Origin: CAZQYC01 sp043746555
GTDB taxonomy: Bacteria; Pseudomonadota; Gammaproteobacteria; Steroidobacterales; Steroidobacteraceae
Direction of reading: 5' to 3'
NCBI GenBank assembly: GCA_043746555.1
Contig: JAYTQU010000331.1
Coordinates: 1 to 14,708, forward strand
DNA length: 14,708 nucleotides
The notes under the pieces were generated by a model. That model made no database searches and had not been told where the DNA came from. It saw only the letters and a list, made by a program, of their open reading frames with translations. This document shows, piece by piece, positions 1 through 6,721 of this stretch. The position numbers and the translations under genes are program-made. The number at the start of each line of letters is the position of its first letter. The first letter of the stretch is position 1.

Positions 1-310
1 ATCGCGCCGCGCCGATTGCCGATTTTTTCGCTTTCGACTTCACGTCGGCAGATCGCCGTTCTCGCGACAATTCAGCGCTGCAGCGCGAAACAAAATTGAC
101 CGGGAATTCGACTAGTCCGTAGTCTCTTCGAGTGCGTTATCGCGTTGTGCCAGAACGCCATGCCGCACCCCAAGGCAAATACCTATCTCGGTCCGCTGTG
201 ACGAGCGCCAATTTTTGGCGCTCGATTCGGTATACTTGCGCGCTTTTCGAGTCCTAGTCGTACCGAAGCGGCATCACGCCTTTATTTCCGCCGATAGCGA
301 GCCCGTTGCC
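1..310. other. Left-edge region with no supported gene
   Basis: I see no convincing coding region here. All three forward frames hit stops by about position 120. On the reverse strand a GTG at 41-43 opens a 14-codon frame running off the left edge, rich in Lys and Ala. It is too short to identify and has no visible ribosome binding site. The right part holds the leader of the cytochrome gene: a perfect hairpin at 202-224 and a TATACT box at 231-236. The rest shows no repeat or motif I can name. Confidence 0.5.
202..224. repeat. Perfect 10-bp inverted repeat (hairpin) upstream of the cytochrome c gene
   Basis: CGAGCGCCAA (202-211) and its exact complement TTGGCGCTCG (215-224) flank a 3-base TTT loop. 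No T-run follows on either side, so it is not a classical intrinsic terminator. A TATACT hexamer, a good sigma-70 -10 candidate, follows 6 bases later at 231-236, but no good -35 is found at 16-18 bases, where that element would fall inside the hairpin. It could be an operator overlapping a promoter or the remains of an upstream gene's terminator. The hairpin is seen directly; its role is inferred. Confidence 0.55.
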
Positions 311-838
311 ATGAGCCAAGTCCCTCACGATTCCACTACTCACGACAAACATTTCTACGATTCTTTCATGTTGGTGCTCGGCATTCTGATCTGCGTCGCC
401 GCGATGCTGATTTTTGTGGCTCGCATGGTCGCCGGACAAGCGCAGCATCAAATTGTGCAAGACGACGCCATGGTGCGCCAGGCTACCGCGGAGCGTTTGG
501 CGCCCGTCGGCAGGGTCGCGGTTTCCGGTCAAGACAACTCGGCGTTGGCGCCGCCGAAGGAAACGAGAGTCGCGGCTGTACAAGACCTAAGCGGCGAACA
601 AGTATTCACCATGGCCTGCTCGGCGTGCCATGGTACAGGCGTTGCGGGGGCACCGAAGTATAGCGACAAGGCGGCCTGGTCACCGCGTATCGCGCAAGGC
701 ATGGCGACGCTTTACTCCCATGCGCTCAAGGGCTTCCAAGGTAAGTCTGGCGTCATGCCGACTAAGGGCGGTCGTCCGGATCTGTCGGATAAGTCGATCA
801 CCAACGCCGTTGACTACATGGTGAAAGCGGCAAAATAG
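311..838 (+). CDS. Membrane-anchored cytochrome c5-type monohaem cytochrome
   Basis: Class I c-type cytochrome expected to carry electrons in the periplasm while tethered to the inner membrane. The 175-residue protein has one hydrophobic segment at about residues 19-40, an Ala/Gln-rich linker to about 90, and a C-terminal haem domain. The haem attachment site CSACH is at 103-107, and Met149 in the GVMPTKGG segment is the likely distal ligand, as in the cytochrome c5 family. I start it at ATG 311, which places the membrane anchor at the N-terminus. The frame is open upstream to a TTG at 215, but that would add 32 residues ahead of the anchor and start inside the 202-224 hairpin. No strong Shine-Dalgarno is seen. 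It converges on comM with 57 bases between stops and no clear terminator. The haem protein call is secure; the partner oxidase or reductase cannot be told from here. Confidence 0.92.
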   Translation: MSQVPHDSTTHDKHFYDSFMLVLGILICVAAMLIFVARMVAGQAQHQIVQDDAMVRQATAERLAPVGRVAVSGQDNSALAPPKETRVAAVQDLSGEQVFTMACSACHGTGVAGAPKYSDKAAWSPRIAQGMATLYSHALKGFQGKSGVMPTKGGRPDLSDKSITNAVDYMVKAAK

Positions 839-895
839 TTTTTATAAAGATGCAACCCAAGCCGCAGAGTATTTTTACGCGTATCGCATGTGACC

Positions 896-2404
896 TTATT
901 TCGTAGCACGATCCAGCCGTCTTAGCCCGATGGCTTCGCTGATATGCTTCACGCAAATTTTTGTTTCGGATTCTAGATCAGCGATCGATCGAGATACTTT
1001 TAGGATTCGATGGTAGGCGCGAGCCGACAGAGCAAAGCGTTGCATCGCCCGTTCAAGAATTACTCGCCCTTGCGGATCCGGCGCACAGTAGCGATCCACC
1101 TCGACGTTATTGAGTCGCGCGTTGGCTTTGCCCTGGCGAGTAAGTTGCAACTCACGCGCTGCACTAACGCGTAGGGCCACAATCGCGCTGCACTCGTTAC
1201 TAGACTGACCGGCGCGCAAATCTTCGGGGGCCACCCTTGGCACCTCAACGTGTAAATCCAATCGATCGAGCAGCGGTCCGGAAATTTTTGCGCGGTAGCG
1301 CCGCACTTGCTCCACAGTGCAACGACATTTTCCGGTCGCATCGCCCAAATATCCGCACGAACACGGATTCATCGCGGTAACCAGCTGAAATCGAGCCGGG
1401 AATTCCGCTTGACGCGCAGCTCGCGAGACGGTGATGGTGCCGGTTTCCAACGGTTCTCGTAGCACTTCAAGGACACGTCGATCAAACTCGGGTAATTCAT
1501 CCAAAAACAAGACGCCGTTATGCGCCAATGAAATTTCTCCGGGCCGAGGATGCGAGCCGCCGCCCACGAGCGCGACGCCAGACGCCGTATGATGCGGGTT
1601 GCGAAACGGCCGCACGCCCCACTCATCGAGACTAAAACCGCGACCCGCGATTGAGCGCACGGCGGCGGCTTCTAGCGCTTCGACTTCCGTCATTGGCGGC
1701 AAAATGCCGGGTAGTCGCTGCGCGAGCATGCTCTTGCCGGTGCCCGGCGGACCGATCAGTAGCAAGCTATGTTCGCCTGCCGCCGCAATTTCCAATGCGC
1801 GTTTGGCGTGCGCTTGACCGCGAACATCGCCGATGTCGGCAAGCGTTCGCGATGCGGCGCGTGTTATGCCCCCGCAAATAAATTCCAATGGTCGTGCGCC
1901 ACTTAAGTGCCCGCACACTTCGAGCAAGTGAGTCGCCGTCGCAATTGAGCAGCTTCGAACCAAGCTGGCTTCAACCGCATTGCCTCGCGGCAAGACCACG
2001 GCGTTCCCCGCGTAGCTGGCCCGCAACGCGGCGGGTAACGCACCGACAACGGGGCGCAGTTCGCCGCTCAGTGACAACTCGCCGTAGAACTCGCAGTTGG
2101 TCACTTCCTTGGTTTGTAGCTGACCGGATGCCACCAAAATTCCGACTGCTATAGGCAGATCAAATCGACCGCCCTCCTTCGGCAAATCGGCCGGCGCTAA
2201 ATTGACGGTGATGCGGCCGCTCGGCAGTTCAAAGTTGGAATTGGCAATCGCGGCGCGAACCCGATCCTTACTTTCCTTCACCACGGTTTCGGGAAGACCG
2301 ACCAACGCCAACGCGGGAAGGCCGTTGGCGATATCGACTTCGACCCGCACTTCCGGCGCTTCCATACCATGTTGCGCGCGACTCAGAATCGTTGCGATGG
2401 CCAT
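896..2404 (-). CDS. comM: ComM/YifB, Mg-chelatase-like AAA+ ATPase (natural transformation helicase)
   Basis: 502 residues, against about 506 for E. coli YifB. In ComM of Vibrio and relatives this hexameric helicase drives branch migration during integration of transforming DNA. An N-terminal Lon-protease-like S5 domain (about 1-170, no protease function expected) is followed by an AAA+ core: Walker A GPPGTGKS at 218-225, RNPHHTAS at 268-275, Walker B VLFLDE at 298-303, and a Cys cluster (C348, C350, C360, C362) in the MNPCSCGY region. The segment SGPLLDRLDLHVEV lies at 375-388, and a C-terminal Mg-chelatase helical domain ends the protein. The frame stays open to 2503, but the family start MAIATILSRA at 2404 has an AAGG-type ribosome binding site just upstream, whereas the extra 33 residues overlap ubiK. 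It lies 28 bases behind ubiK and is probably co-transcribed with it. No defects seen. Confidence 0.96.
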   Translation of the reverse strand: MAIATILSRAQHGMEAPEVRVEVDIANGLPALALVGLPETVVKESKDRVRAAIANSNFELPSGRITVNLAPADLPKEGGRFDLPIAVGILVASGQLQTKEVTNCEFYGELSLSGELRPVVGALPAALRASYAGNAVVLPRGNAVEASLVRSCSIATATHLLEVCGHLSGARPLEFICGGITRAASRTLADIGDVRGQAHAKRALEIAAAGEHSLLLIGPPGTGKSMLAQRLPGILPPMTEVEALEAAAVRSIAGRGFSLDEWGVRPFRNPHHTASGVALVGGGSHPRPGEISLAHNGVLFLDELPEFDRRVLEVLREPLETGTITVSRAARQAEFPARFQLVTAMNPCSCGYLGDATGKCRCTVEQVRRYRAKISGPLLDRLDLHVEVPRVAPEDLRAGQSSNECSAIVALRVSAARELQLTRQGKANARLNNVEVDRYCAPDPQGRVILERAMQRFALSARAYHRILKVSRSIADLESETKICVKHISEAIGLRRLDRATK

Positions 2405-2432
2405 CCTTGCCCTTCCCTGTAGATGTAACGAG

Positions 2433-2711
2433 TTACTTCGGCGGTGTGTTCTGTTCGGCGAGCACAGCCTGAAGTTCGGCGAGGCGCGCATCCAAACCTT
2501 CAAGTTTTTCGCGAGTGCGCTTGAGTACGCCGGCTTGCACGTCGAATTCGCGCCGCGTCACCAGATCGAGCTTGGTTAACCCCGATTGCAGCACTGAACG
2601 AAAATTGGTTTCGACATCGGCGCGCAGGCCCGCAAAATCAAGATGCGCGAGACTCGTCGGCAATGACGCCGACAAGCGTTTGGCAAGGTCATCGATAAAT
2701 CCCGGTTCCAT
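2433..2711 (-). CDS. ubiK: UbiK (BMFP/YqiC family), ubiquinone biosynthesis accessory factor
   Basis: A 92-residue protein of the membrane-fusogenic YqiC/BMFP family. In E. coli UbiK binds UbiJ and supports aerobic ubiquinone synthesis. The diagnostic stretch LTKLDLVTRREFDVQAGVL sits mid-protein and is followed by a Leu/Glu-rich C-terminal coiled coil (KLEGLDARLAELQAVLAEQ), as in the family. The N-terminus MEPGFIDDLAKRLSASLP matches the family start, so I choose ATG 2711, which has a GGAG motif 3 bases upstream. A longer frame to 2786 adds 25 residues without family resemblance. It is the first gene of a pair with comM and divergent from glnK. The same neighbourhood (glnK, amtB, ubiK, comM) is known from Pseudomonas. 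Confidence 0.93.
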   Translation of the reverse strand: MEPGFIDDLAKRLSASLPTSLAHLDFAGLRADVETNFRSVLQSGLTKLDLVTRREFDVQAGVLKRTREKLEGLDARLAELQAVLAEQNTPPK

Positions 2712-3019
2712 AAGCTCCACTAATAAAGCCACAAAGGCTCTCTCTAAGGCTTTCCGCGATCGGACTTTATTTTCGAACCAAATCACACTGTAGATCGCTA
2801 GCTATCGAAGAACAAGCGGCGCTTTGCGATGCATTCGCCCTGTTTTGTAGCGATCAAAGTCATACCACGCACCAATTACGAGCGCGAGCACGACAGACCG
2901 CGCGACCAACGAAGCGCATTCACGCCGCACCGCTCTTCAAAACTCCGTGGCACAGAAGATGCATTTCTCCTATGCGCATAGCGCGACGGTGCGTGCGCCG
3001 GCAACTCGGGGACTGAAAA
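2712..3019. promoter_or_regulatory. Divergent regulatory region between ubiK and glnK
   Basis: This 308-base spacer carries no gene. Its clearest element is the sigma-54 promoter at 2948-2963. Upstream of that are GCACC half-sites at 2869-2873 and 2927-2931 that resemble one arm of an NtrC site, but neither has a matching second arm. A GATCAA-type sequence at 2852-2857 is a partial IHF match. A near-palindrome, GATCGCTAGCTATC, lies around 2792-2805 with one mismatched pair. I could not pick out a convincing sigma-70 promoter for ubiK. Everything except the sigma-54 element is weak. Confidence 0.5.
2948..2963 (+). promoter_or_regulatory. Sigma-54 (RpoN) promoter of glnK-amtB
   Basis: TGGCAC at 2948-2953 and ATGCA at 2959-2963 give the required GG at 2949-2950 and GC at 2961-2962 with exactly 10 bases between, matching the -24/-12 consensus TGGCAC-N5-TTGCA except for one base (A for T). 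Transcription should begin about 12 bases after the GC, near 2974, leaving a leader of about 45 bases before glnK. Control of glnK-amtB by RpoN and NtrC is well established in proteobacteria, so both position and neighbour support the call. Confidence 0.85.
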
Positions 3020-3358
3020 ATGAAACTGATTACCGCCATCATCAAGCCATTTAAGCTCGATGACGTCCGCCAAGCAGTGGCGGATCTCGGCGTTCAGGGC
3101 ATTACAGTCACCGAGGTGCAGGGTTTCGGACGACAACGCGGCCATACGGAGCTTTATCGCGGCGCGGAGTATCGCGTCGATTTTCTGCCCAAGACCAAGA
3201 TCGAACTTGCAGTGGACGATTCGGTGGCGGAGCAGGTGATCGAGGCAGTTACCAATGTCGCGCGCACAGGAAAGGTCGGAGACGGCAAATTGTTCGTCAC
3301 CGATCTGGGCCAAGCCGTACGGATACGTACCGGTGAAACTGGCGTGGATGCAGTGTGA
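3020..3358 (+). CDS. glnK: Nitrogen regulatory protein P-II (GlnK type)
   Basis: A 112-residue trimeric signal protein that binds ATP/ADP and 2-oxoglutarate and reports nitrogen status to AmtB, glutamine synthetase adenylylation and NtrB. All key positions are present: the N-terminal MKLITAIIKPFKLDDVR strand, the T-loop with uridylylation site Tyr51 in RGAEYRVDFLPK, the B-loop TGKVGDGK at 83-90, and the C-terminal VRIRTGETG. Length equals that of E. coli GlnB/GlnK. I name it GlnK rather than GlnB because it lies directly upstream of amtB behind a sigma-54 promoter. The start ATG is preceded by a GGGGA motif about 7 bases away. The 118-base gap to amtB shows no terminator, so the two are probably one transcript. 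Confidence 0.95.
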   Translation: MKLITAIIKPFKLDDVRQAVADLGVQGITVTEVQGFGRQRGHTELYRGAEYRVDFLPKTKIELAVDDSVAEQVIEAVTNVARTGKVGDGKLFVTDLGQAVRIRTGETGVDAV

Positions 3359-3464
3359 ACCGGCCGGAAACGAGGACGATGGCGGTGGTGGAGGCAGGAA
3401 GAAGTTCGTTACGAATATTGTTTCGATTTGATTGAAGACCGACAACTCATAAGCAACCTCTCGC

Positions 3465-3470
3465 AGGAGA
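3465..3470 (+). promoter_or_regulatory. Ribosome binding site that fixes the GTG start of amtB
   Basis: AGGAGA at 3465-3470 lies 6 bases before GTG 3477, an ideal Shine-Dalgarno spacing. This supports the GTG as the start and so supports the unusual signal-peptide N-terminus of the ammonium channel. It is the strongest ribosome binding site in the window. Confidence 0.85.
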
Positions 3471-3476
3471 ACGACA

Positions 3477-5009
3477 GTGAATAGACCTCTGGTAATTGGC
3501 CGGACGCTCGCCTCGGTGTGCAGCCTGGCACTCATCGCACTGGCGATGACCGCAGCACCGGCTTTAGCGCAGGCGCAAGAACAACCCGCCGCTAGCGCCC
3601 AAACCGATCAGGCCGCTCAAGCCGCTCCAGCAACTGCGGTCGTTGCGCCTGCGGCAACTGCGCCGGCGGCCGACCCGAAGTGTGGCGACAAGGGTTTTGA
3701 ATGCAACAAAGGCGACACTGCGTGGATGCTCACTGCAACCGCATTCGTGCTGTTCATGACTGTCCCCGGACTCGCGTTGTTTTATGCGGGAATGGTGCGA
3801 ACCAAGAACTCGCTATCGACGGTCATGCAAAGCTTCTCAATTTTTTGCGTAATCTCGGTTTTGTGGGTGGTGTACGGATATAGCGTCGCTTTTACCGCAG
3901 GAGGACCGTTCTTCGGATCGTTGGACAAACTATTCATGGGTCCGGAAGACCCAACCACCGCGGTAGCAGCGACCTTCAGTAAGGGAGTCTATATTCCCGA
4001 CTACGTCTACTGCATGTTCCAGTTGACGTTCGCGGCAATCACTGTTGCGCTCGTCACGGGCGGTATTGCCGAACGCATGAAATTCTCGGCAGTGCTGATA
4101 TTCAGCGTTCTTTGGTTTACGTTCTCCTATCTGCCCATTGCTCACATGGTGTGGTACTTCGATGGTCCTGATGCGTACACCGACGCTGCTGCTGCTGCGG
4201 TCGCGACTAGTCACGCCGGTTGGCTCAACGCGAAGGGTGCGATCGACTTTGCAGGCGGCACTGTAGTGCACATCAACGCGGGTATCGCGGCGCTTGTTGG
4301 CGCGATCATCCTCGGTAAGCGCAAAGGCTACGGCAAAGTAAACTTCGCGCCGCACAGCCTGATGATGAGCGCAATCGGCACCGGCATGTTGTGGATGGGT
4401 TGGTTCGGATTTAATGCCGGCTCGAATCTCGAAGCCACCGGCGGTGCCGGCTTAGCGTTCTTCAACACATTGTTCGGAACGGCCGTCGCGGGCGTTGCCT
4501 GGGCAGCTACCGAATGGCTACTGAAAGGCAAACCAAGCTTGTTAGGTGTTTGTTCGGGCATCGTCGCAGGCTTGGTCGCAATTACGCCGGCAGCCGGATT
4601 TGTTGGCGTTAAAGGTGCCATCGTAATTTGCGGAGCGGCGGGCATTATCTGCTTCCTTGCTGCGACGAAGGTGAAACATATGCTGGGATACGACGATGCA
4701 CTCGACGCGTTCGGCGTGCACTGCATCGGCGGCATCATCGGTGCGCTCGGCACCGGCATTTTCGTGAATCCCGCTCTGGGCGGTGTAGGTATTGTCGACT
4801 ATGTAACTGGTAAAGTCGGCGAGTTCGACGCCGGAGGACAATTTAAGTCGCAGCTCATCGCCGTCGGAACCTCTTTGGTCTGGTCGGGTGTTGTAGCGGC
4901 CGTCATACTCTTGTTGCTGAAATACACCATCGGTATTCGCGCCAGCGACGAAGATCAAGAAGAGGGCTTGGATTTGGCCGATCACGGCGAGCGGGCTTAC
5001 AACCTATAA
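3477..5009 (+). CDS. amtB: Ammonium transporter AmtB with N-terminal signal peptide and low-complexity extension
   Basis: Inner-membrane ammonium channel of the Amt/Mep/Rh family, inhibited by unmodified GlnK. It has 510 residues, clearly longer than E. coli AmtB (428). The extra length is mainly a signal peptide (about 1-31, cleavage after ALA) and an Ala/Gln/Pro-rich stretch (32-66). The channel starts near GDTAWMLTATAFVLFMTVPG. The pore pair His265 (GGTVVHINAG) and His415 (AFGVHCIGG) is intact, as are Asp257 (DFAGG), Trp226 (AHMVW) and the likely Phe gate residues Phe185 and Phe312. Between Trp226 and His265 there are 39 residues against 20 in E. coli, an insertion in an external loop containing a run of five alanines. 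Translation starts at GTG 3477 with a strong ribosome binding site. Two terminators follow. Start and identity are well supported. Confidence 0.96.
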   Translation: MNRPLVIGRTLASVCSLALIALAMTAAPALAQAQEQPAASAQTDQAAQAAPATAVVAPAATAPAADPKCGDKGFECNKGDTAWMLTATAFVLFMTVPGLALFYAGMVRTKNSLSTVMQSFSIFCVISVLWVVYGYSVAFTAGGPFFGSLDKLFMGPEDPTTAVAATFSKGVYIPDYVYCMFQLTFAAITVALVTGGIAERMKFSAVLIFSVLWFTFSYLPIAHMVWYFDGPDAYTDAAAAAVATSHAGWLNAKGAIDFAGGTVVHINAGIAALVGAIILGKRKGYGKVNFAPHSLMMSAIGTGMLWMGWFGFNAGSNLEATGGAGLAFFNTLFGTAVAGVAWAATEWLLKGKPSLLGVCSGIVAGLVAITPAAGFVGVKGAIVICGAAGIICFLAATKVKHMLGYDDALDAFGVHCIGGIIGALGTGIFVNPALGGVGIVDYVTGKVGEFDAGGQFKSQLIAVGTSLVWSGVVAAVILLLLKYTIGIRASDEDQEEGLDLADHGERAYNL

Positions 5010-5023
5010 ATCCTGAAACCTTA

Positions 5024-5056
5024 CGAGGACCGAACCCCCTTCGGTCCTCGCTTTTT
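5024..5056 (+). terminator. Intrinsic terminator of glnK-amtB (first of two)
   Basis: A perfect 10-bp stem, CGAGGACCGA (5024-5033) with TCGGTCCTCG (5041-5050), closes a 7-base loop and is followed by five T residues (5052-5056). It begins 15 bases after the amtB stop. Confidence 0.93.
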
Positions 5057-5059
5057 ATA

Positions 5060-5096
5060 GGGCGCCCGGTGACTTCAACGGGTGCCCTTTTCTTTT
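5060..5096 (+). terminator. Second intrinsic terminator behind amtB
   Basis: GGGCGCCCG (5060-5068) pairs with CGGGTGCCC (5079-5087) over 9 bp with one G-U pair and a 10-base loop, then a T-rich tail TTTTCTTTTT-like run to about 5096. It sits directly behind the first terminator, giving a tandem stop between amtB and the DUF4124 gene. Confidence 0.8.
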
Positions 5097-5259
5097 TCGC
5101 CGAACTTGTGTTCTAGGTCTTAACCTTACCCTCGCCAACGTGATGTATCGCACACTCCAGCAGCCCGCGGGGCGGTCATAATCGGCTGCGTGTGCCGGTA
5201 CCTGCTAGACTTCTGACTCCAGACCTTGGGATTCGGCGCGAGGATTTTCGGAGACTCTC

Positions 5260-5727
5260 ATGTTGCGATCCGCCTTACTGACAATCGGTTTTTCGAGCCT
5301 TATCTGCTCTGTGTTTCTAACGTCAGCGAATGCCGACGTCTACAAATACACAGACGAGAAGGGCAATGTCTTGTATACGGATAAACCAATGTTCCTTCCG
5401 GCCGAACGTCTCAACATCAAGACCGAATCCAGCAACATCGTCGATATCAACGCACGCAACGCTGAGGAATCCGCTGCGCAGTCCGACCGAGACGCCGTAC
5501 GCAAAGCCACCAAAGAAAGCGCCGCCGATAAAGGCAAAGCAAAGGAATCGAATGCCGAAGGCAAGGCTGAAGCGTGCAATAAAGCACGCACCGACTATCT
5601 CGCTCGCATGAATGCGCAACGACTTTACGAAGAACAGCCTAACGGAGAGCGTCGCTACCTGTCGGCAAAGGAATTGGATGCCACCCGTGCGACCGCCAAA
5701 CAAGCGATGGATGCGCTCTGCAATTAA
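5260..5727 (+). CDS. Secreted DUF4124-domain protein of unknown function
   Basis: A 155-residue exported protein. A signal peptide covers about 1-25 with a likely cleavage site at SANA-DVY. Immediately after comes the DUF4124 signature VYKYTDEKGNVLYTDKP (27-43), a short motif common at the N-terminus of periplasmic or envelope proteins in gammaproteobacteria, whose role is not known. Residues 65-105 are charged and rich in Ala, Lys and Glu, probably extended or coiled. The C-terminal part has two cysteines (C106 and C154) that could form a disulfide. A CGGAG ribosome binding site lies 8 bases before ATG 5260. The gene stands after the amtB terminators and 31 bases ahead of the dehydrogenase. 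I do not assign a function. Confidence 0.85.
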   Translation: MLRSALLTIGFSSLICSVFLTSANADVYKYTDEKGNVLYTDKPMFLPAERLNIKTESSNIVDINARNAEESAAQSDRDAVRKATKESAADKGKAKESNAEGKAEACNKARTDYLARMNAQRLYEEQPNGERRYLSAKELDATRATAKQAMDALCN

Positions 5728-5742
5728 CGCTGCGCGTTTTTT
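5726..5742 (+). terminator. Weak hairpin plus T-run after the DUF4124 gene
   Basis: AACGC (5726-5730) pairs with GCGTT (5734-5738) around a 3-base loop; the T-run 5737-5742 follows. The 5-bp stem overlaps the stop codon of the upstream gene. It is shorter than most working terminators, so it may be a partial terminator or chance. If active it would separate the DUF4124 gene from the dehydrogenase. Confidence 0.35.
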
Positions 5743-5758
5743 CTGATCTAATGGGTCA

Positions 5759-6688
5759 ATGACCCTCTCGACCGGATTCATCGGCGCAAACTCTATCGGC
5801 ACTGGCTTTATCGGCACTGGCTTTATCGGCTTAGGCGCAATGGGCGCGTCGATGGCGCGAAACCTTCATAAGCGCCGACTACTTACGCAAGTTTGGAATC
5901 GAAGTCACGAGAAGGCTCTCTTGCTGGCAAGCGAAATACCAGTACGCGCCGCCGATTCGCTCGCTGAAATCGGATCGCAATGCGATGCCATCGTCTTGTG
6001 CGTATCGGCAGACGAAGACGTCTTACGGATCGTCGCTTCCATCGCGCCACATTTACGACCTAACTCAATTGTCATCGACTGCTCCACTGTTAGTTCCGAT
6101 ACCGCAAGAAGTGCAGCCGCCCAACTCAAAATACGCGAAGTGGAATTTCTCGATGCGCCCGTCAGCGGCGGCGTTGAAGGCGCACGCAACGGAACCCTGG
6201 CCATCATGGTCGGCGGCGATGAAAAGAATTTTTTGCGCGCGAAACCCATCCTCGATGCGATGGGCGCGACAGTAACGCACTTTGGACCGACGGGAGCCGG
6301 TCAAGCCGCGAAGGCGACCAATCAAATTATGTGCGCCGGAATCATCCAAGCCGTTAGTGAAGCAATGGCCTTTGCCAAAGCCGAAGGCTTACCGCTCGAC
6401 AAACTAATCGACACACTCGGCAAAGGCGCCGGATCGAGTTGGTATTTCGTCAATCGCGCGCCAAACATGGTGCGCAATGCGTATCCACTGGGATTTCGCG
6501 TACGCTTGCATCAAAAGGATTTGAACATCTGTCATGACATGGCGGCACGACACGGCGTGCAATTGTCAACCGTTGAGATGACGCTGCTGCACTATCGTCG
6601 CTTGATCGAATTGGGTCATGGCGACGAAGATATTTCTACTCTGTTTCGTCTGAAAGACGCCCTGTTTCAAAAATCACCTCCGCCGTAA
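5759..6688 (+). CDS. NAD(P)-dependent 3-hydroxyisobutyrate dehydrogenase-family oxidoreductase
   Basis: A beta-hydroxyacid dehydrogenase of the family that includes 3-hydroxyisobutyrate dehydrogenase and 2-hydroxy-3-oxopropionate (tartronate semialdehyde) reductase. It has 309 residues. The dinucleotide motif GLGAMG lies at 24-29, the substrate-binding DAPVSGGVEGARNG at 132-145, and the catalytic segment GAGQAAKATNQI carries Lys185 and Asn188. A later conserved HQKDL has Lys253. The C-terminal helical domain is complete. The N-terminus is odd: the first strand motif is preceded by four pentapeptide units, TGFIG, ANSIG, TGFIG and TGFIG, coded by near-exact 15-base repeats. An in-frame stop at 5744-5746 and the lack of another start before GLGAMG make ATG 5759 the only reasonable start, though its ribosome binding site is poor. 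The exact substrate cannot be read from sequence. It lies 33 bases ahead of the algZ-like gene. Confidence 0.9.
   Translation: MTLSTGFIGANSIGTGFIGTGFIGLGAMGASMARNLHKRRLLTQVWNRSHEKALLLASEIPVRAADSLAEIGSQCDAIVLCVSADEDVLRIVASIAPHLRPNSIVIDCSTVSSDTARSAAAQLKIREVEFLDAPVSGGVEGARNGTLAIMVGGDEKNFLRAKPILDAMGATVTHFGPTGAGQAAKATNQIMCAGIIQAVSEAMAFAKAEGLPLDKLIDTLGKGAGSSWYFVNRAPNMVRNAYPLGFRVRLHQKDLNICHDMAARHGVQLSTVEMTLLHYRRLIELGHGDEDISTLFRLKDALFQKSPPP
5771..5830 (+). repeat. In-frame 15-base tandem repeat coding TGFIG units
   Basis: Four consecutive 15-base units each end in ATCGGC: 5771-5785 (TGFIG), 5786-5800 (ANSIG), 5801-5815 and 5816-5830 (both TGFIG, identical to each other in DNA). The following codons give LGAMG, the nucleotide-binding loop itself. 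Because the unit is a multiple of three, copy-number change would keep the frame. The repeat sits at the very N-terminus of the dehydrogenase. Confidence 0.9.
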
Positions 6689-6721
6689 CTCGAAACAACT
6701 GTGTCAGTGCGCCATCCATCC

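Noticed and set aside
1..43. Reverse GTG-started fragment at the left edge
   Set aside because: Only 14 codons are visible, with no ribosome binding site, so no gene can be claimed.
215..310. Upstream TTG start of the cytochrome gene
   Set aside because: It would begin inside the hairpin and upstream of the TATACT box, and would push 32 extra residues ahead of the membrane anchor; ATG 311 is preferred.
2405..2503. N-terminal extension of comM
   Set aside because: It overlaps ubiK, has no family resemblance, and a good ribosome binding site precedes the family start at 2404.
2826..2880. Candidate NtrC sites upstream of glnK
   Set aside because: Only single GCACC-like arms are present; no paired arm with correct spacing was found.
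2876..3535. 219-codon reverse frame antisense to glnK
   Set aside because: glnK is unmistakable on the forward strand and the sigma-54 promoter lies inside the reverse frame; the predicted protein contains a Pro run and no recognisable domain.
4328..4985. Reverse frames of about 145 codons inside amtB
   Set aside because: They are antisense to conserved channel helices and have no independent support.
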